Source: Bacteroidales bacterium
Lineage (GTDB): Bacteria > Bacteroidota > Bacteroidia > Bacteroidales > UBA932
Direction of reading: 5' to 3'
Length of the DNA: 6,155 nt
Assembly (NCBI GenBank): GCA_017615135.1
Contig: JAGAAU010000052.1
Coordinates: 1 to 6,155, forward strand
The notes under the pieces are model-generated. The model was not told the origin of the DNA, searched no databases, and worked only from the letters and a program-made list of their open reading frames with translations. A program made the position numbers and the translations under genes. Positions 5,591 to 6,155 of this stretch are shown here, piece after piece; position 1 is the first letter of the stretch; every line of letters begins with the position of its first letter.

Positions 5591-6155
5591 TTTACTGTTC
5601 TCCTTCTGATTGCGGCAGTACTCTCGTACTGCGCTATGTTTCCGGATTTTACTGCCTGCAGCAGTTCGGGCGTTACGTCGGCGTCGAAGCAGAACTTCCT
5701 GGCATTCAGGGTTTCGTCTATCTCGATGCGGCTGCTGCCTGTTTCCTGGAGCGTTATTCCTTCACCATTGTTCTCGCAGAAGCTGTCGTAGGTGAAGTCC
5801 TGGTCTATCATTATAAGCTTGCCGAGGTTTACGTCAGGACCGATGAGGTCGTTGAAGCGGAACCCGGTGGCGATTGCGGTGATGTAGATGCTGTCGTCTT
5901 CAGGATTGTCGTCCCAGATGAGTCCGCGCTTGAAGTTGTTGGCGTTGCCGGTGTACTCGTTTATTTTCTGGTTGATGAGCTCGAGGTCCTTCATCTTGAG
6001 GCCCTTGTCGTTATTGCCGGCGGTGATGTTCACCAGTACGTTGCGGGCGCTCTTAAGGTCGAAGTCGTTCAGCAGGGGAGAGCGGAAGGCTTCTTCTATG
6101 GCCTAGTCTATACGGTCCGGGCCGCTGCCTTTGCCGCGTCCCATCAGGGCCATGC
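5587..6155 (-). CDS. ftsZ: Cell division protein FtsZ, C-terminal part, with an in-frame TAG at 6103-6105
   Basis: FtsZ is the tubulin-like GTPase that forms the cytokinetic ring. The window holds the last 189 codons including the stop; the GTP-binding N-terminal domain lies beyond the right edge. The visible frame starts 'MALMGRGKGSGPDRID', then reads TAG, then continues 'AIEEAFRSPLLNDFDLKSAR' and 'NVLVNITAGNNDKG'. This matches the FtsZ segment 'MMGSGVASGEDR...SPLL...ARGVLVNITAG' on both sides of the TAG, so the same frame is conserved across it. 'YITAIATGF' marks the end of the globular domain. A linker of about 65-70 residues and a basic tail 'YESTAAIRRRTVK' follow, a probable conserved C-terminal peptide that binds FtsA or other partners. 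The stop TGA overlaps gltX by 4 bases. Because ftsZ is normally essential, I annotate it as a coding gene with a suspect codon rather than as a pseudogene; the GTG at 6033 is unlikely to be a real start. Confidence 0.88.
5600..5605 (-). promoter_or_regulatory. Shine-Dalgarno-like site for gltX inside the end of ftsZ
   Basis: On the minus strand AAGGAG sits nine bases before the gltX ATG (5590-5588), within the longer purine run agaaggagaa. It supports that start. The same bases encode the arginine run near the FtsZ C-terminus (AGA AGG AGA). Bacteroidota generally rely little on Shine-Dalgarno pairing, so a functional role is uncertain. Confidence 0.45.

Noticed and set aside
3845..5791. A 648-codon open frame on the plus strand opposite gltX and rpiB
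   Set aside because: It is the antisense shadow of two well-supported genes and arises from their GC-biased codons. Its product has no recognisable domain, and the minus-strand proteins carry family motifs throughout.
6103..6105. Genome-wide reassignment of TAG to an amino acid as explanation of the ftsZ amber
   Set aside because: The protease (2398-2400), truB (2833-2835) and gltX (4052-4054) end at TAG at their expected family lengths, so TAG works as a normal stop here.

Overview
The window looks like a stretch of chromosome from a gut-type Bacteroidales bacterium (Bacteroidota), possibly near Alistipes/Rikenellaceae. I base this on the style of the FtsZ and GluRS proteins, the secreted M6 metalloprotease, and a partial surface protein with the 'SPRF-CYKS' motif often met in Bacteroidetes exported proteins. 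The lineage is inferred from family resemblance, not from a search. Both ends of the window cut through a gene.

Left part, plus strand (1-2400): the 3' end of a gene for a beta-rich, probably exported protein runs off the left edge. Its stop codon overlaps the start of a complete 624-residue secreted M6-family zinc metalloprotease (TGATG junction). The two genes are probably co-transcribed and act outside the cytoplasm.

Middle (2401-2832): a 432-base convergent intergenic region without a credible gene. Its left quarter is AT-rich with weak terminator-like hairpins. The rest is GC-rich and built from repeats: a 24-base perfect direct repeat in two copies, and a 144-base element bounded by 21-base inverted repeats with nested hairpins. 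It resembles a small non-coding dispersed element (REP/MITE-like).

Right part, minus strand (2833-6155): a tightly packed housekeeping operon read right to left, ftsZ (3' part only) - gltX - rpiB - truB. Every junction overlaps (4, 22 and 7 bases). It joins cell division, glutamyl-tRNA charging, the pentose phosphate pathway and tRNA pseudouridylation. The ftsZ reading frame carries an in-frame TAG at 6103-6105 inside a conserved FtsZ segment. Three other genes here end naturally at TAG, so wholesale TAG reassignment is unlikely; a sequence error, a strain-level mutation or local readthrough are the alternatives.

I found no clearly undescribed biological system. The items most worth a second look are the amber codon in ftsZ, the intergenic repeat element, and the overlap of the FtsZ C-terminal arginine codons with a Shine-Dalgarno-like sequence for gltX.
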